This document shows positions 56,488 through 63,774 of a stretch of 64,000 nt of DNA, piece after piece. Position 1 is the first letter of the stretch. Every line of letters starts with the position of its first letter. Under the pieces are notes generated by a model. That model was not told where the DNA came from and ran no database searches. It worked only from the letters and a program-made list of their open reading frames with translations. The position numbers were made by a program, and so were the translations under genes. Location of the stretch: contig VGOM01000009.1 in the NCBI GenBank assembly GCA_016875915.1, positions 1-64,000 on the forward strand, written 5' to 3'. The DNA is from Chloroflexota bacterium (GTDB lineage Bacteria; Chloroflexota; Dehalococcoidia; UBA2247; RBG-13-53-26).

Positions 56488-57081
56488 ATGACAGTCATAG
56501 GCCTCACCGGTGGCATATGCAGCGGCAAGAGCACCGTAGCCGACTTCCTGGCCCGCCTGGGCGCGGTTGTCGTAAGCGCCGACGCCATCGGGCACGAAGC
56601 CTTCAAGCCCCATTCGGAGATGTGGCAGCGCGTAGTGGATGAGTTTGGCCGGGGCATCCTCACTGACGGCGATCAGATCGACCGCCGGAAGCTCGGTGAG
56701 ATGGTCTTCGGCAACGGCGATGCCCTGGCCCGGCTGAACGGCATCATGCACCCCGGCATGCATCAGGTGGCCGTCGGCAGGATCGAGGAACTCAAGCGCC
56801 AGGGCGTGAAGGTGGTGGTCCTCGAAGCGCCCCTTCTCATTGAGGCCAACTGGCTGGACCTGGTCGATGAGATCTGGGTGGCTGTGGCTGGCGAAGAGAC
56901 CGTGCTGCGCCGTTGCCGCCAGCGCTCCGGCCTGTCCCAGGACCAGGCCAGGGCCCGCATCACGGCTCAGACCTCCGTCCAGGAGAAGCTGAAGCACGCC
57001 GATGTGGTCATTGACACCGATGTCACCCTGGCCGAGTTGGAGGCCAGGGTGAAGGGACTCTGGAAGGAGAAGTTTGCCTAG
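56488..57081 (+). CDS. coaE: Dephospho-CoA kinase
   Basis: 197 residues. P-loop GLTGGICSGKSTVADFLA, then VVSADAIGHEAFK and the lid-type VLRRCRQRSGLSQDQARARI. It phosphorylates dephospho-CoA in the last step of CoA synthesis. No strong binding site precedes the ATG. Its 3' end overlaps the next gene's TTG by eight bases, and that gene's product breaks CoA down. Confidence 0.95.
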   Translation: MTVIGLTGGICSGKSTVADFLARLGAVVVSADAIGHEAFKPHSEMWQRVVDEFGRGILTDGDQIDRRKLGEMVFGNGDALARLNGIMHPGMHQVAVGRIEELKRQGVKVVVLEAPLLIEANWLDLVDEIWVAVAGEETVLRRCRQRSGLSQDQARARITAQTSVQEKLKHADVVIDTDVTLAELEARVKGLWKEKFA

Positions 57082-57685
57082 CCTCTGCGGCAGGTTGGAC
57101 AAGGAGAGCATCCGCGGGGCCCTCTCTCGGCGTCTGAAGCACATCGAGAAGGCCCCCGGCTACACGCCATCCGCCGTTCTCATCCCCCTCTACGTCAAAG
57201 AGGGCGAGTGCTGCCTGGTCTTCACCAGGCGGACGGAGATGGTCAACCACCACAAGGGCCAGATCTCCTTCCCCGGAGGCGGACGCCACCCTGAAGATGC
57301 CACCCTGATGCACACCGCCATCAGGGAGTCCTGGGAGGAGATCGGCCTCAAGCCTGAACACATAGAGATCCTCGGCGAGCTTGACGATATCGCCACCTAT
57401 ACCACCAACTTTGTCATCTCCCCCTATGTGGCTGCCATCCCCTACCCCTACCAGTTCCGGCTCAACGCCTACGAGGTGGACCAGATCATCGAGGTCCCCC
57501 TGTCCGTTCTCTTCGACCCGAACAACTTCAGCCAGGAAGTGGTATCTCTGGGGGACAAGCTCATCCTGCAGTACTTCTACCGCCACGGCGACCAGGTCGT
57601 CTACGGAGCCACCGCCCGGATCCTGAAGCAGTTCCTGGAGATCCTCGCCGACGCGCCCCAAGCGCAAACCCTGGGCCCATCATAG
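57074..57685 (+). CDS. Nudix CoA pyrophosphatase
   Basis: 203 residues. AAGGAG lies just before the TTG start, inside coaE. The CoA-pyrophosphatase signature LVFTRRTEMVNHHKGQISFP leads into the Nudix box (FPGGGRHPEDATL, then AIRESWEEIGL). Such enzymes split CoA to 4'-phosphopantetheine and 3',5'-ADP. The overlap with coaE means CoA synthesis and CoA breakdown are translated together. Confidence 0.92.
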   Translation: MPSLCGRLDKESIRGALSRRLKHIEKAPGYTPSAVLIPLYVKEGECCLVFTRRTEMVNHHKGQISFPGGGRHPEDATLMHTAIRESWEEIGLKPEHIEILGELDDIATYTTNFVISPYVAAIPYPYQFRLNAYEVDQIIEVPLSVLFDPNNFSQEVVSLGDKLILQYFYRHGDQVVYGATARILKQFLEILADAPQAQTLGPS

Positions 57686-57749
57686 GTAGTCTGTCCTTCA
57701 ACGCTTCCCCCGCCTCAAGCGGGTCTCGCCGCATACCCTAGTCAATGAT

Positions 57750-57780
57750 GTCATGCCGCACTTGATGCGGCATCCATGGC
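57750..57780. repeat. REP-like palindrome
   Basis: GTCATGCCGCACTTGATGCG then GCATCCATGGC. The stem ATGCCGCA / TGCGGCAT is perfect. Part of a 258-bp gap with two repeats and no gene. Confidence 0.75.
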
Positions 57781-57808
57781 TGGTGCGGGGCGGCGCGGTG
57801 CCGCCAGG

Positions 57809-57850
57809 TCCTTCCGCGGAAGGATCATCCCGCACTTGATGCAGGATCCA
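57809..57850. repeat. Composite REP element, second copy
   Basis: TCCTTCCGCGGAAGGA then TCATCCCGCACTTGATGCAG. It repeats the element at 56336 and follows the plain copy at 57750 after 28 bases. Confidence 0.7.
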
Positions 57851-57901
57851 CGTCTCCGATAGCCTCAGCCTTCACAGCCCGTATCCAAACTGAGGTTGGG
57901 C

Positions 57902-57910
57902 TGCTATAAT
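57902..57910 (+). promoter_or_regulatory. Extended -10 promoter of the zinc-ribbon membrane gene
   Basis: TGCTATAAT, the same extended -10 as found for the MoxR operon and the nickel operon. The gene starts 34 bases later behind GAGGGAGGAAGAT. Confidence 0.6.
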
Positions 57911-57943
57911 CTCGCACGAGACTGTTGTCAGAGGGAGGAAGAT

Positions 57944-58579
57944 ATGCTCTACTGCCCAAAATGTCGCGGTGAGTTCGAGGACTGGGTCAAGACGTGCCCG
58001 GACTGCCAGGTCGACCTCGTAGCCGAGGCACCCCCTCCACCGGATCGGCCAAGTCGACTCAACTCGCTCAGGGCACTTGGCCAATCCCTTGGCAACCCCA
58101 GGCTGCTGCTGATCCTGGCTGGCGCGACGACGCTCCTGGCCCTCTTTGCGTTGATATTCGTCTTTGTGGCAGCCCGAGTTGTGGAGAATGCGGGGGGATG
58201 GGGCTTGAGTATGACCATACTGATCTACTTGAGCGGAGTCGCATACTATCCGGGAGTGCTGCTCGGTCTGGCTGCCTTGGTAATACCAGCATGGACTGAC
58301 AGTCCTGCGGGTGCGCATCGCGTGTTTCGGTTGTTGGTGATCGGGGCTGTTGCCCTTGTCCTTCTGGGTATTGGTCAGGTGGTCACCTATGCCGCTCTAC
58401 ACCTCGGCCCAACCTATACCTATCCCGAATCAGGTTGGCGAATAGCCAGTGAGGTCTCCCGTATGCTGGCCGGTGCCCTGTTCAGCAGTGCCCTGCTGCT
58501 TGGCCTGGGCTATCTGTGCCTGCGTCGAGCCAGAGCCACCGACTCAACAGGGGAAGTGACTCAGCAGCCGGAACCCTAG
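57944..58579 (+). CDS. Zinc-ribbon membrane protein
   Basis: 211 residues with a strong ribosome binding site. The N-terminal zinc ribbon is CPKCRGEFEDWVKTCPDC with two CxxC pairs, then a Pro-rich spacer (EAPPPPDRPS). Four or so hydrophobic helices follow, for example ILAGATTLLALFALIFVFVA and LLVIGAVALVLLGIGQVV. Such proteins are common and uncharacterised. The context, between CoA genes and a Nudix gene, adds nothing. Confidence 0.75.
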   Translation: MLYCPKCRGEFEDWVKTCPDCQVDLVAEAPPPPDRPSRLNSLRALGQSLGNPRLLLILAGATTLLALFALIFVFVAARVVENAGGWGLSMTILIYLSGVAYYPGVLLGLAALVIPAWTDSPAGAHRVFRLLVIGAVALVLLGIGQVVTYAALHLGPTYTYPESGWRIASEVSRMLAGALFSSALLLGLGYLCLRRARATDSTGEVTQQPEP

Positions 58580-58702
58580 TCATTCGTGCTGCGCACACTC
58601 AGGCGCCAAACGGGTTCTCTGCATCCGTTGACTTCAGCCCGTGGCATTCATGCCCAGTCCCGGCCCGGCATGGTACACTCAAGCAGGTGATCCGAACCCA
58701 CC

Positions 58703-59440
58703 ATGCCAGCCCTACCTCGAGTCGCCGCCACTCTGATCCTGCCGCGCCAAGCAGCCCCGCCCGCCGCCGGGATTGAGGTGCTCATGCTGCGCAGGCACGC
58801 CGGCAGCGCCTTCATGCCTGGGGCGTATGTCTTCCCCGGCGGGGTTGTGGAGGAGTCGGACTATTCCCCCGAAATGGAGCGTCTCTGCCGCGGGCTGACC
58901 TCTGCCCGGGCCCGAGACATCATCCCCGACGCCACTCCACCCCGGAAGGCCCTGGGCTTCTTCGTGGCCGCCGTCCGTGAGGCCTTCGAAGAGGCCGGGA
59001 TTCTCCTGGCCTGCACCGAAGCATCATCTCCCTCATCGCTCACCCATGAGCAGAAGGCCCGCCTTGCCTCCCACCGCCTCCCCGTCCACCGCAACCCCCG
59101 ACTCTTCGCCTCCATGCTTGCCGGCGAAGGCCTCAAGATCGCTGCGGACAGCCTCTCCTACTTCGCCCACTGGATCACCCCCGAGGCGTCCCCGATCAGG
59201 TTCGACGCCCGTTTCTTCGTGGCCGCGGCCCCTGAGGATCAGGAGGCCTCGTCAGACGACATGGAGACTACCGCTGCGCTGTGGATTGCCCCGCGGGCGC
59301 TGCTGGAGGCGCATCACAGAGGGGACCTCTACCTGCCCGTGCCCACGCTGGCCAGCGTGACCGCTCTGATGGAGTTCTCCAGCGTTGAGCAGGTGATTGC
59401 CTCGGCCCGGGCCAGGGCAATACGCGTCAGCTACGGATGA
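58703..59440 (+). CDS. Nudix hydrolase, NUDT19-like
   Basis: 245 residues. VEVLMLRRH-like start (EVLMLRRHAGSAFMPGAYVF), then PGGVVEESD and, after a 40-residue insertion, the Nudix box rest in AAVREAFEEAGILL. Long insertions between the GG and the REXXEE part are typical of the NUDT19 / CoA-diphosphatase branch. It may therefore be a second CoA- or acyl-CoA-hydrolysing Nudix enzyme, though that needs assay. It is convergent with meaB. Confidence 0.85.
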   Translation: MPALPRVAATLILPRQAAPPAAGIEVLMLRRHAGSAFMPGAYVFPGGVVEESDYSPEMERLCRGLTSARARDIIPDATPPRKALGFFVAAVREAFEEAGILLACTEASSPSSLTHEQKARLASHRLPVHRNPRLFASMLAGEGLKIAADSLSYFAHWITPEASPIRFDARFFVAAAPEDQEASSDDMETTAALWIAPRALLEAHHRGDLYLPVPTLASVTALMEFSSVEQVIASARARAIRVSYG

Positions 59441-59458
59441 GGCCGCCCGGCCAGCCCT

Positions 59459-60442
59459 TCACTCGCCCTTGACCCTGCGCAGCCAGTGCTCCACCCACGA
59501 CACCAGTTCGCCGTGGCTCAGGATCTCCTCGGCGGCCGAGTAGGGGTCGAGGTCGCCCTTCTCCACCTTCTCCAGGTAGGCGTTGAGCTGCCCGTCGCTC
59601 TCCACCAGCCTCAGCACCTGGCTGGTGATCCTGTCCTCGATGGTGTGCAGCAGGTCAGCCCTCCGCTGCTTCTGCCGCTTCAACGACAGCCTGCCGCTGC
59701 ACTTTAGCGCCTCGTAGTGTTTCTCGATGTGCTGGTACAGCTCCCTGGTGCCCACGTCGTTGGTGGCTTGGGTGGCCACGATGGGCACCTCCCACCACTC
59801 ATTCTTGGGCTTCTGGTGGAGCATGGCCATCAGGTCGGCCACCACCAGGTCGGCCCCGGGCCGGTCGGCCTTGTTCACCGCGAAGACGTCGGCGATCTCC
59901 ATTAGCCCGGCCTTCATGGTCTGGATGGTGTCCCCGGCCTCGGGGACCAGCACCACCACCACTGTGTCCACCGTCTCCATGACGTCGATCTCCGTCTGGC
60001 CCACCCCCACCGTCTCCACGAGGATGACGTCCTTCCCTGAGGCATCCATCAGCTTGATCACGCTGGGCGCCGTCCTGGGCAGTCCCCCGTGGCTGCCCCG
60101 GGTGGCCATGCTGCGGATGAACACCCCCTCGTCCAGGAAGTGCTGCTGCATCCTGATCCTGTCCCCCAGCACCGCCCCTCCCGAGAACGGGCTGGTTGGG
60201 TCGACCGCCAGTACCCCGACCTTCAACCCCTTCTCCCTGGCGATCCCGGTCAGCCGGCCCACCAGCGTGCTCTTGCCTCCGCCGGGGGGGCCGGTGACAC
60301 CCACGCACAGCGCCTTGCCGGTGTGAGGATAGACGGCCCTCAGTATCTCGGGCGCCTCTGGGCTCTCTCTCTCCACCAGGGTGATCAGTCGGGCCAGCGC
60401 CTGCTTGTCGCCGGAGAGCATCTTCTCTACCAGTTCGGTCAT
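59459..60442 (-). CDS. MeaB-type GTPase for B12-dependent mutase
   Basis: 327 residues from the ATG at 60442 with GAGGAGACCGA upstream. P-loop GVTGPPGGGKSTLVGRL, DPTSPFSGGAVLGDRIRM (metal- and switch-type), VETVGVGQTEID, and NKAD at the guanine-specific site. MeaB proteins gate cobalamin loading and protect methylmalonyl-CoA-mutase-type enzymes. It is divergent from the mutase gene, the usual functional partner; they share a 136-bp region. Confidence 0.95.
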   Translation of the reverse strand: MTELVEKMLSGDKQALARLITLVERESPEAPEILRAVYPHTGKALCVGVTGPPGGGKSTLVGRLTGIAREKGLKVGVLAVDPTSPFSGGAVLGDRIRMQQHFLDEGVFIRSMATRGSHGGLPRTAPSVIKLMDASGKDVILVETVGVGQTEIDVMETVDTVVVVLVPEAGDTIQTMKAGLMEIADVFAVNKADRPGADLVVADLMAMLHQKPKNEWWEVPIVATQATNDVGTRELYQHIEKHYEALKCSGRLSLKRQKQRRADLLHTIEDRITSQVLRLVESDGQLNAYLEKVEKGDLDPYSAAEEILSHGELVSWVEHWLRRVKGE

Positions 60443-60501
60443 TCGGTCTCCTCGTTCCGTTCGGCGGCCGGGATGGCGGCACAATGCTGCAACCCTGAGT
60501 T

Positions 60502-60531
60502 TTGCAGTCGGGCCGTGCTTACTGATATTAT
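60502..60531 (+). promoter_or_regulatory. Promoter of the acyl-CoA mutase genes
   Basis: TTGCAG at 60502, an 18-base spacer, and TGATATTAT at 60523-60531 (extended -10). The mutase start is about 48 bases away behind CGAGGAGGCTCC. No cobalamin riboswitch is visible. Confidence 0.6.
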
Positions 60532-60578
60532 AGTTGGGAACGAATCGGATTCAAATCCGGCACTATCGAGGAGGCTCC

Positions 60579-62180
60579 ATGGCTGAGAACAAGGACGGGC
60601 AGGTCTATACCGCGTCAGGCATACCCGTCAAGGACATCTACACACCGGATGACGTCAAGAAGGTCGACTACAACCGGGACCTGGGCTCGCCCGGCCAGCC
60701 GCCGTTCACCCGCGGTGTCTATGCCAGCATGTACCGCGGCCAGCTGTGGACCATCAGGCGTCTCACCGGCTACAGCACTCCCGAGGACACCAACAAGCGC
60801 TACCGCGATGAATACGCCATGGGGCAGACCGGCTTCTCCATCGCCCCTGACATCTCCACCGCCGCCGGCATGGACCCCGACGACCCCCGGGTCTCGGCGG
60901 ACGTTGGCCATTCCGGCGTTCCCATCTACTCCATCGAGGACATGGAGGTCGTCTTCGATGGCCTGCCCATTGAGAAGTGCTCCACCTACCTCGCAGACCG
61001 TGTCGGTGGACTGCTAAGTCCGGCCTACTTCATCATGGCTGAGAAGCGGGGCATCCCCCTCAACTACGTCAGAGGCACTACCCCCAATGACCTGTTCACC
61101 TGGAGCTCCATGGACCTGGCCAACCAGCCCCCTCCCGATGCCTACGTCCGCTATGCCGTGGACTTCATCGAGTGGTGCACCGAGCACGCGCCCCGCTGGT
61201 ACCCCGTCTCATTCAATTCCTACAACCCGCGTGACAACGGCCTGAGCGCCGTCCAGGAGGTCGGCGGGCTCATGGCCACGGTCATCCAGTATGTTGATGA
61301 GGAGAAGCGCCGGGGCAGGATCCCCCTGAATAAGTTCGTCAAACGCTTCGCCTTCAATATGGCGGCCAACAACGACTTCTTCGAGGAGATCGCCAAGTTC
61401 CGCGCCGCCCGGCGGATGCTCTACCGGTTGATGAAGGACAGATACGGCATCGACGACCCCACTTGCGGCCAGTTGCGCGTTCACGTTCAGACCTCTGGCT
61501 CCACCCACACCCACCAGGAACCCCTGAACAACCTGGTCCGTATCGCCTACCAGGTGCTCGCCGGTGTCCTCGGCGGGGCCCAGTCAATCCACGCCAACGG
61601 CTACGACGAGGCCGTCTGCCTCCCCACGGAGGAGGCCATGCTCCTCGCCATACGCACCGAGCAGATCGTTGCCCTGGAGACCGGCGTCACCAACACCGTC
61701 GATCCCCTGGGCGGCTCCTACTACGTGGAGAGCCTCACCAATGAGCTGGAGGAGCGCGCCTGGGACTACGTCAAGAGGATTGAGGACGTCGGCGGTATGG
61801 CCGAGGCGGTCAAGTCGGGATGGATCCACAGAGAGTACAAAGCGGCCATCATCGACTATGAACGCAAGCTGGATGCCGGCGATGTCACCGTTGTCGGAGT
61901 CAACAAGTTCCGTCTGGAGAAACCGCCCTACAAGGTGCCTATCTTCAGGCCCGATCCCAAGTCCCCCGATCTGCTCATCGAGAGGATCAAGCTGCTCCGC
62001 AAGAACAGGGACAATGCCCGCGCCGCAGCCGCGCTGAAGGAGTATGAGAGGGCGGCCCGCAGCACCGAGAACACCGTGCCGGCCATCTTCGAGGCGGTCA
62101 AGGCCCACGCCACTCCCGGCGAGCTTGCCGAAGTTCAGCTCAGAGTCACCGGTGGCTGGACCTACCCCATCGCCGGATAA
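60579..62180 (+). CDS. B12-dependent acyl-CoA mutase, large subunit, unusual specificity
   Basis: 533 residues, the TIM-barrel substrate domain without the cobalamin domain. Family marks: TRGVYASMYRGQLWTIR, GQTGFSIAPDIS, FFEEIAKFRAARRM, TVDPLGGSYYVESLT. Three residues that define methylmalonyl-CoA mutase have changed: Tyr89 (after WTIRQ) is Leu62, Arg207 aligns to Asp179, and His244 (GYHxxEAG) is Asn216 in NSYNPRDNG. GTIQND has become GTTPND. These alter substrate carboxylate binding and radical chemistry, so the substrate is probably not methylmalonyl-CoA. The B12 subunit follows after 18 bases. The start has a perfect binding site. Confidence 0.9.
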   Translation: MAENKDGQVYTASGIPVKDIYTPDDVKKVDYNRDLGSPGQPPFTRGVYASMYRGQLWTIRRLTGYSTPEDTNKRYRDEYAMGQTGFSIAPDISTAAGMDPDDPRVSADVGHSGVPIYSIEDMEVVFDGLPIEKCSTYLADRVGGLLSPAYFIMAEKRGIPLNYVRGTTPNDLFTWSSMDLANQPPPDAYVRYAVDFIEWCTEHAPRWYPVSFNSYNPRDNGLSAVQEVGGLMATVIQYVDEEKRRGRIPLNKFVKRFAFNMAANNDFFEEIAKFRAARRMLYRLMKDRYGIDDPTCGQLRVHVQTSGSTHTHQEPLNNLVRIAYQVLAGVLGGAQSIHANGYDEAVCLPTEEAMLLAIRTEQIVALETGVTNTVDPLGGSYYVESLTNELEERAWDYVKRIEDVGGMAEAVKSGWIHREYKAAIIDYERKLDAGDVTVVGVNKFRLEKPPYKVPIFRPDPKSPDLLIERIKLLRKNRDNARAAAALKEYERAARSTENTVPAIFEAVKAHATPGELAEVQLRVTGGWTYPIAG

Positions 62181-62198
62181 CTGAAGGAGAGGATGCTC

Positions 62199-62630
62199 AT
62201 GGACAAGAAGAGAGTCAAGATACTCATGGCCAAGCCCGGACTGGAGGGTCACTGGCGGGGCATGATCGCCGTCAGCAGCGCCTTCAGGGACGCTGGCTTC
62301 GAGGTGGTCTACGGCGGCAATATCCTCCCGCCGGAGATCGCTGCCACCGCCCTGCAGGAAGATGTGGATATCGTGGGGCTGAGCATCCTGTCGTCGAACT
62401 ACATGCGCCTGGTAGCCGAGACCATCAAGGAACTGAAGGCCCGCGGCAAGGGCGATGTCATGGTCCTCCTCGGTGGCATCATCTATGAAGAGGACTTCCC
62501 TGCCCTGAAGGAGATGGGCGTCGCCGGGATATTCGTCCCCGGAACTCCGCTGAAGGACATCGTGGACTTCGTCAACGAGAAGATGTCCGCTCCGGCCCAC
62601 AAAGGCCACAAGACCCACAGAGCAAAGTAG
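62199..62630 (+). CDS. Cobalamin-binding subunit of the acyl-CoA mutase
   Basis: 143 residues; AAGGAG lies nine bases before the ATG (an ATG two codons earlier is possible). The Rossmann-like B12 domain shows ILMAKPGLEGHWRGMIAV. The DxHxxG motif reads E-G-H-W-R-G: the cobalt-ligating His is kept but the Asp that tunes it has become Glu. Then VDIVGLSILSSNY and VLLGGIIYEEDF follow. It partners the large subunit upstream. A 10-pair hairpin follows. Confidence 0.92.
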   Translation: MDKKRVKILMAKPGLEGHWRGMIAVSSAFRDAGFEVVYGGNILPPEIAATALQEDVDIVGLSILSSNYMRLVAETIKELKARGKGDVMVLLGGIIYEEDFPALKEMGVAGIFVPGTPLKDIVDFVNEKMSAPAHKGHKTHRAK

Positions 62631-62635
62631 TATTC

Positions 62636-62669
62636 GGGCGCGCCGCTCTGGGATCAAGACGGCGCGCCC
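62636..62669 (+). terminator. Hairpin after the mutase operon
   Basis: GGGCGCGCCG (62636-62645) pairs perfectly with CGGCGCGCCC (62660-62669), loop 14 bases. It lacks a T run, so termination is probable rather than certain. Confidence 0.6.
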
Positions 62670-62744
62670 ATCTATGCCTCCCCACCCTCACCACCCTAGG
62701 CCTGTCTCCCGCCTCTAGCGCAGAACCCGCTTCAAGCTCTCTAT

Positions 62745-62775
62745 GTCATGCCGCACTTGATGCGGCATCCAGGGC
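62745..62775. repeat. REP-like palindrome
   Basis: GTCATGCCGCACTTGATGCG then GCATCCAGGGC; nearly identical to the copies at 57750 and 63599. It sits in the gap between the mutase operon and the alpha/beta-barrel gene. Confidence 0.75.
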
Positions 62776-62918
62776 AGAGGATGGGTGTGGCAGAGCCTCA
62801 TCGTCCTCCTGCCGCCGACCCTCGGGGGGCCCCGGTCCCATCACAATCATGGAGACGACTCGAACCCACGGACCCGGGCCCCCCCCTTCGTCCGGCCAGC
62901 CGCCCCTCAACGGCGAGC

Positions 62919-63239
62919 CTACTTCTTCGCCGCCAACTGCTGATACGCCCTGTCCAACTGCTTCTTCCAGGTATCCCACTCCACCAGGCCGTAGGCCTCA
63001 ATATCGCTGTAGTTGTACAGAGGGCTCTCCAGGCTCAGCCGGCTGGCCTCTTCGTCGCTTTCCACCTCAAGGAAGAACACGGTCTTGCCCCAGCCCGGCA
63101 TCACATGGATTTCGCTGAGCTTGCCTTCCTTCCGCAGCTTCTCCGTGTAGGTCATGGCTGCCCCCATGATCACCATGCGCTGCTCATCGGGCAGCATGTA
63201 GAATACGTCCTTGATCTTGCTGGTAACGAGATACTTCAT
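62919..63239 (-). CDS. Dimeric alpha/beta-barrel protein (muconolactone-isomerase-like)
   Basis: 106 residues. The pattern of MKYLVTSKIKDVFYMLPDE, then EIHVMPGWGKTVFFLEVESD and SPLYNYSDIEAYGLVEWDTW fits the ferredoxin-like fold of muconolactone isomerases and related dimeric barrels. Catalytic residues are not recognised, so the reaction is unknown. A strong promoter lies upstream (about 200 bases) on the same strand. AGGGAGGGAGT precedes the ATG. Confidence 0.7.
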   Translation of the reverse strand: MKYLVTSKIKDVFYMLPDEQRMVIMGAAMTYTEKLRKEGKLSEIHVMPGWGKTVFFLEVESDEEASRLSLESPLYNYSDIEAYGLVEWDTWKKQLDRAYQQLAAKK

Positions 63240-63436
63240 GACTTCACTCCCTCCCTCGGTGCGATAGTCGGATTTTCGGTCTCTCCCGGAATGGGCCGGT
63301 CAACCGTCGTCGCGCTCAGTCAGTTCTGATCCATCATCAGCATCACCACGCTTCCTCGCGATCCCCCCGATTGATGCCTGATGCGCCAGGAGTAGGAGAA
63401 AAGGAGTGTATCTCCTATGAGCTATGGACATATATG

Positions 63437-63465
63437 ATATTAGTGCCCCTGCCATGGCCTGTCAA
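63437..63465 (-). promoter_or_regulatory. Consensus sigma-70 promoter of the alpha/beta-barrel gene
   Basis: On the minus strand TTGACA (63460-63465), 17-base spacer, TAATAT (63437-63442). This is the closest match to the consensus in the window. The leader of about 190 bases is long. Confidence 0.75.
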
Positions 63466-63485
63466 TAGCTTTTCGCCCATGCCGC

Positions 63486-63540
63486 AGGTCCGCCTCTGGC
63501 GGGCTGCCACGTCCTTCCCATCAGGGAGGTATCATCCCGC
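63486..63540. repeat. Degenerate composite REP element
   Basis: GGTCCGCCTCTGGCGGGC, then GTCCTTCCCATCAGGGAGG and ATCATCCCGC: a decayed version of the composite at 56336 joined to the short form of 53423. Confidence 0.5.
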
Positions 63541-63557
63541 GCACCTTCTTCCGTGGT

Positions 63558-63583
63558 GTCATGCCGCACTTGATGCGGGATAC
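63558..63583. repeat. REP-like palindrome
   Basis: GTCATGCCGCACTTGATGCG then GGATAC; the right arm is partly changed. Confidence 0.65.
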
Positions 63584-63598
63584 GCACTCCCTAGCCAT

Positions 63599-63629
63599 GT
63601 CATGCCGGACTTGATCCGGCATCCAGGGC
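63599..63629. repeat. REP-like palindrome
   Basis: GTCATGCCGGACTTGATCCG then GCATCCAGGGC. Both stem arms carry a compensating change (CCGGA / TCCGG instead of CCGCA / TGCGG), so pairing is kept. Confidence 0.75.
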
Positions 63630-63670
63630 AGGGGCGTGGCGTGGCGGGTTGCCCCCTACCCACTCACAAT

Positions 63671-63702
63671 TTGACAGGCCGTTGTTCCCACCGTGGTATT
63701 AT
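63671..63702 (+). promoter_or_regulatory. Possible promoter of the last gene
   Basis: TTGACA at 63671 and TATTAT at 63697, but with a 20-base spacer. The gene starts about 70 bases later. Confidence 0.35.
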
Positions 63703-63774
63703 CATGCCGGAACAGAGCATCCAAGTATCCTGCACGGGCGCGCGATCAGACCGACGTCGACTAGGAGGGTTCAT

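Larger units (their letters stand above)
63240..63774. other. 535-bp gene-free region
   Basis: It holds the promoter for the leftward alpha/beta-barrel gene (63437-63465), a cluster of REP-like repeats (63486-63629), and a TTGACA with TATTAT that may serve the rightward gene at 63775. No frame longer than a few tens of codons looks real. Confidence 0.7.

Noticed and set aside
60443-60578. Cobalamin riboswitch before the mutase
   Set aside because: No B12-box-like sequence and too little space next to the promoter.
62840-62890. tRNA-like stretch on the minus strand (GGGTTCGAGTC)
   Set aside because: The T-loop-like bases are not flanked by a pairing stem, and no acceptor or anticodon arm can be built.
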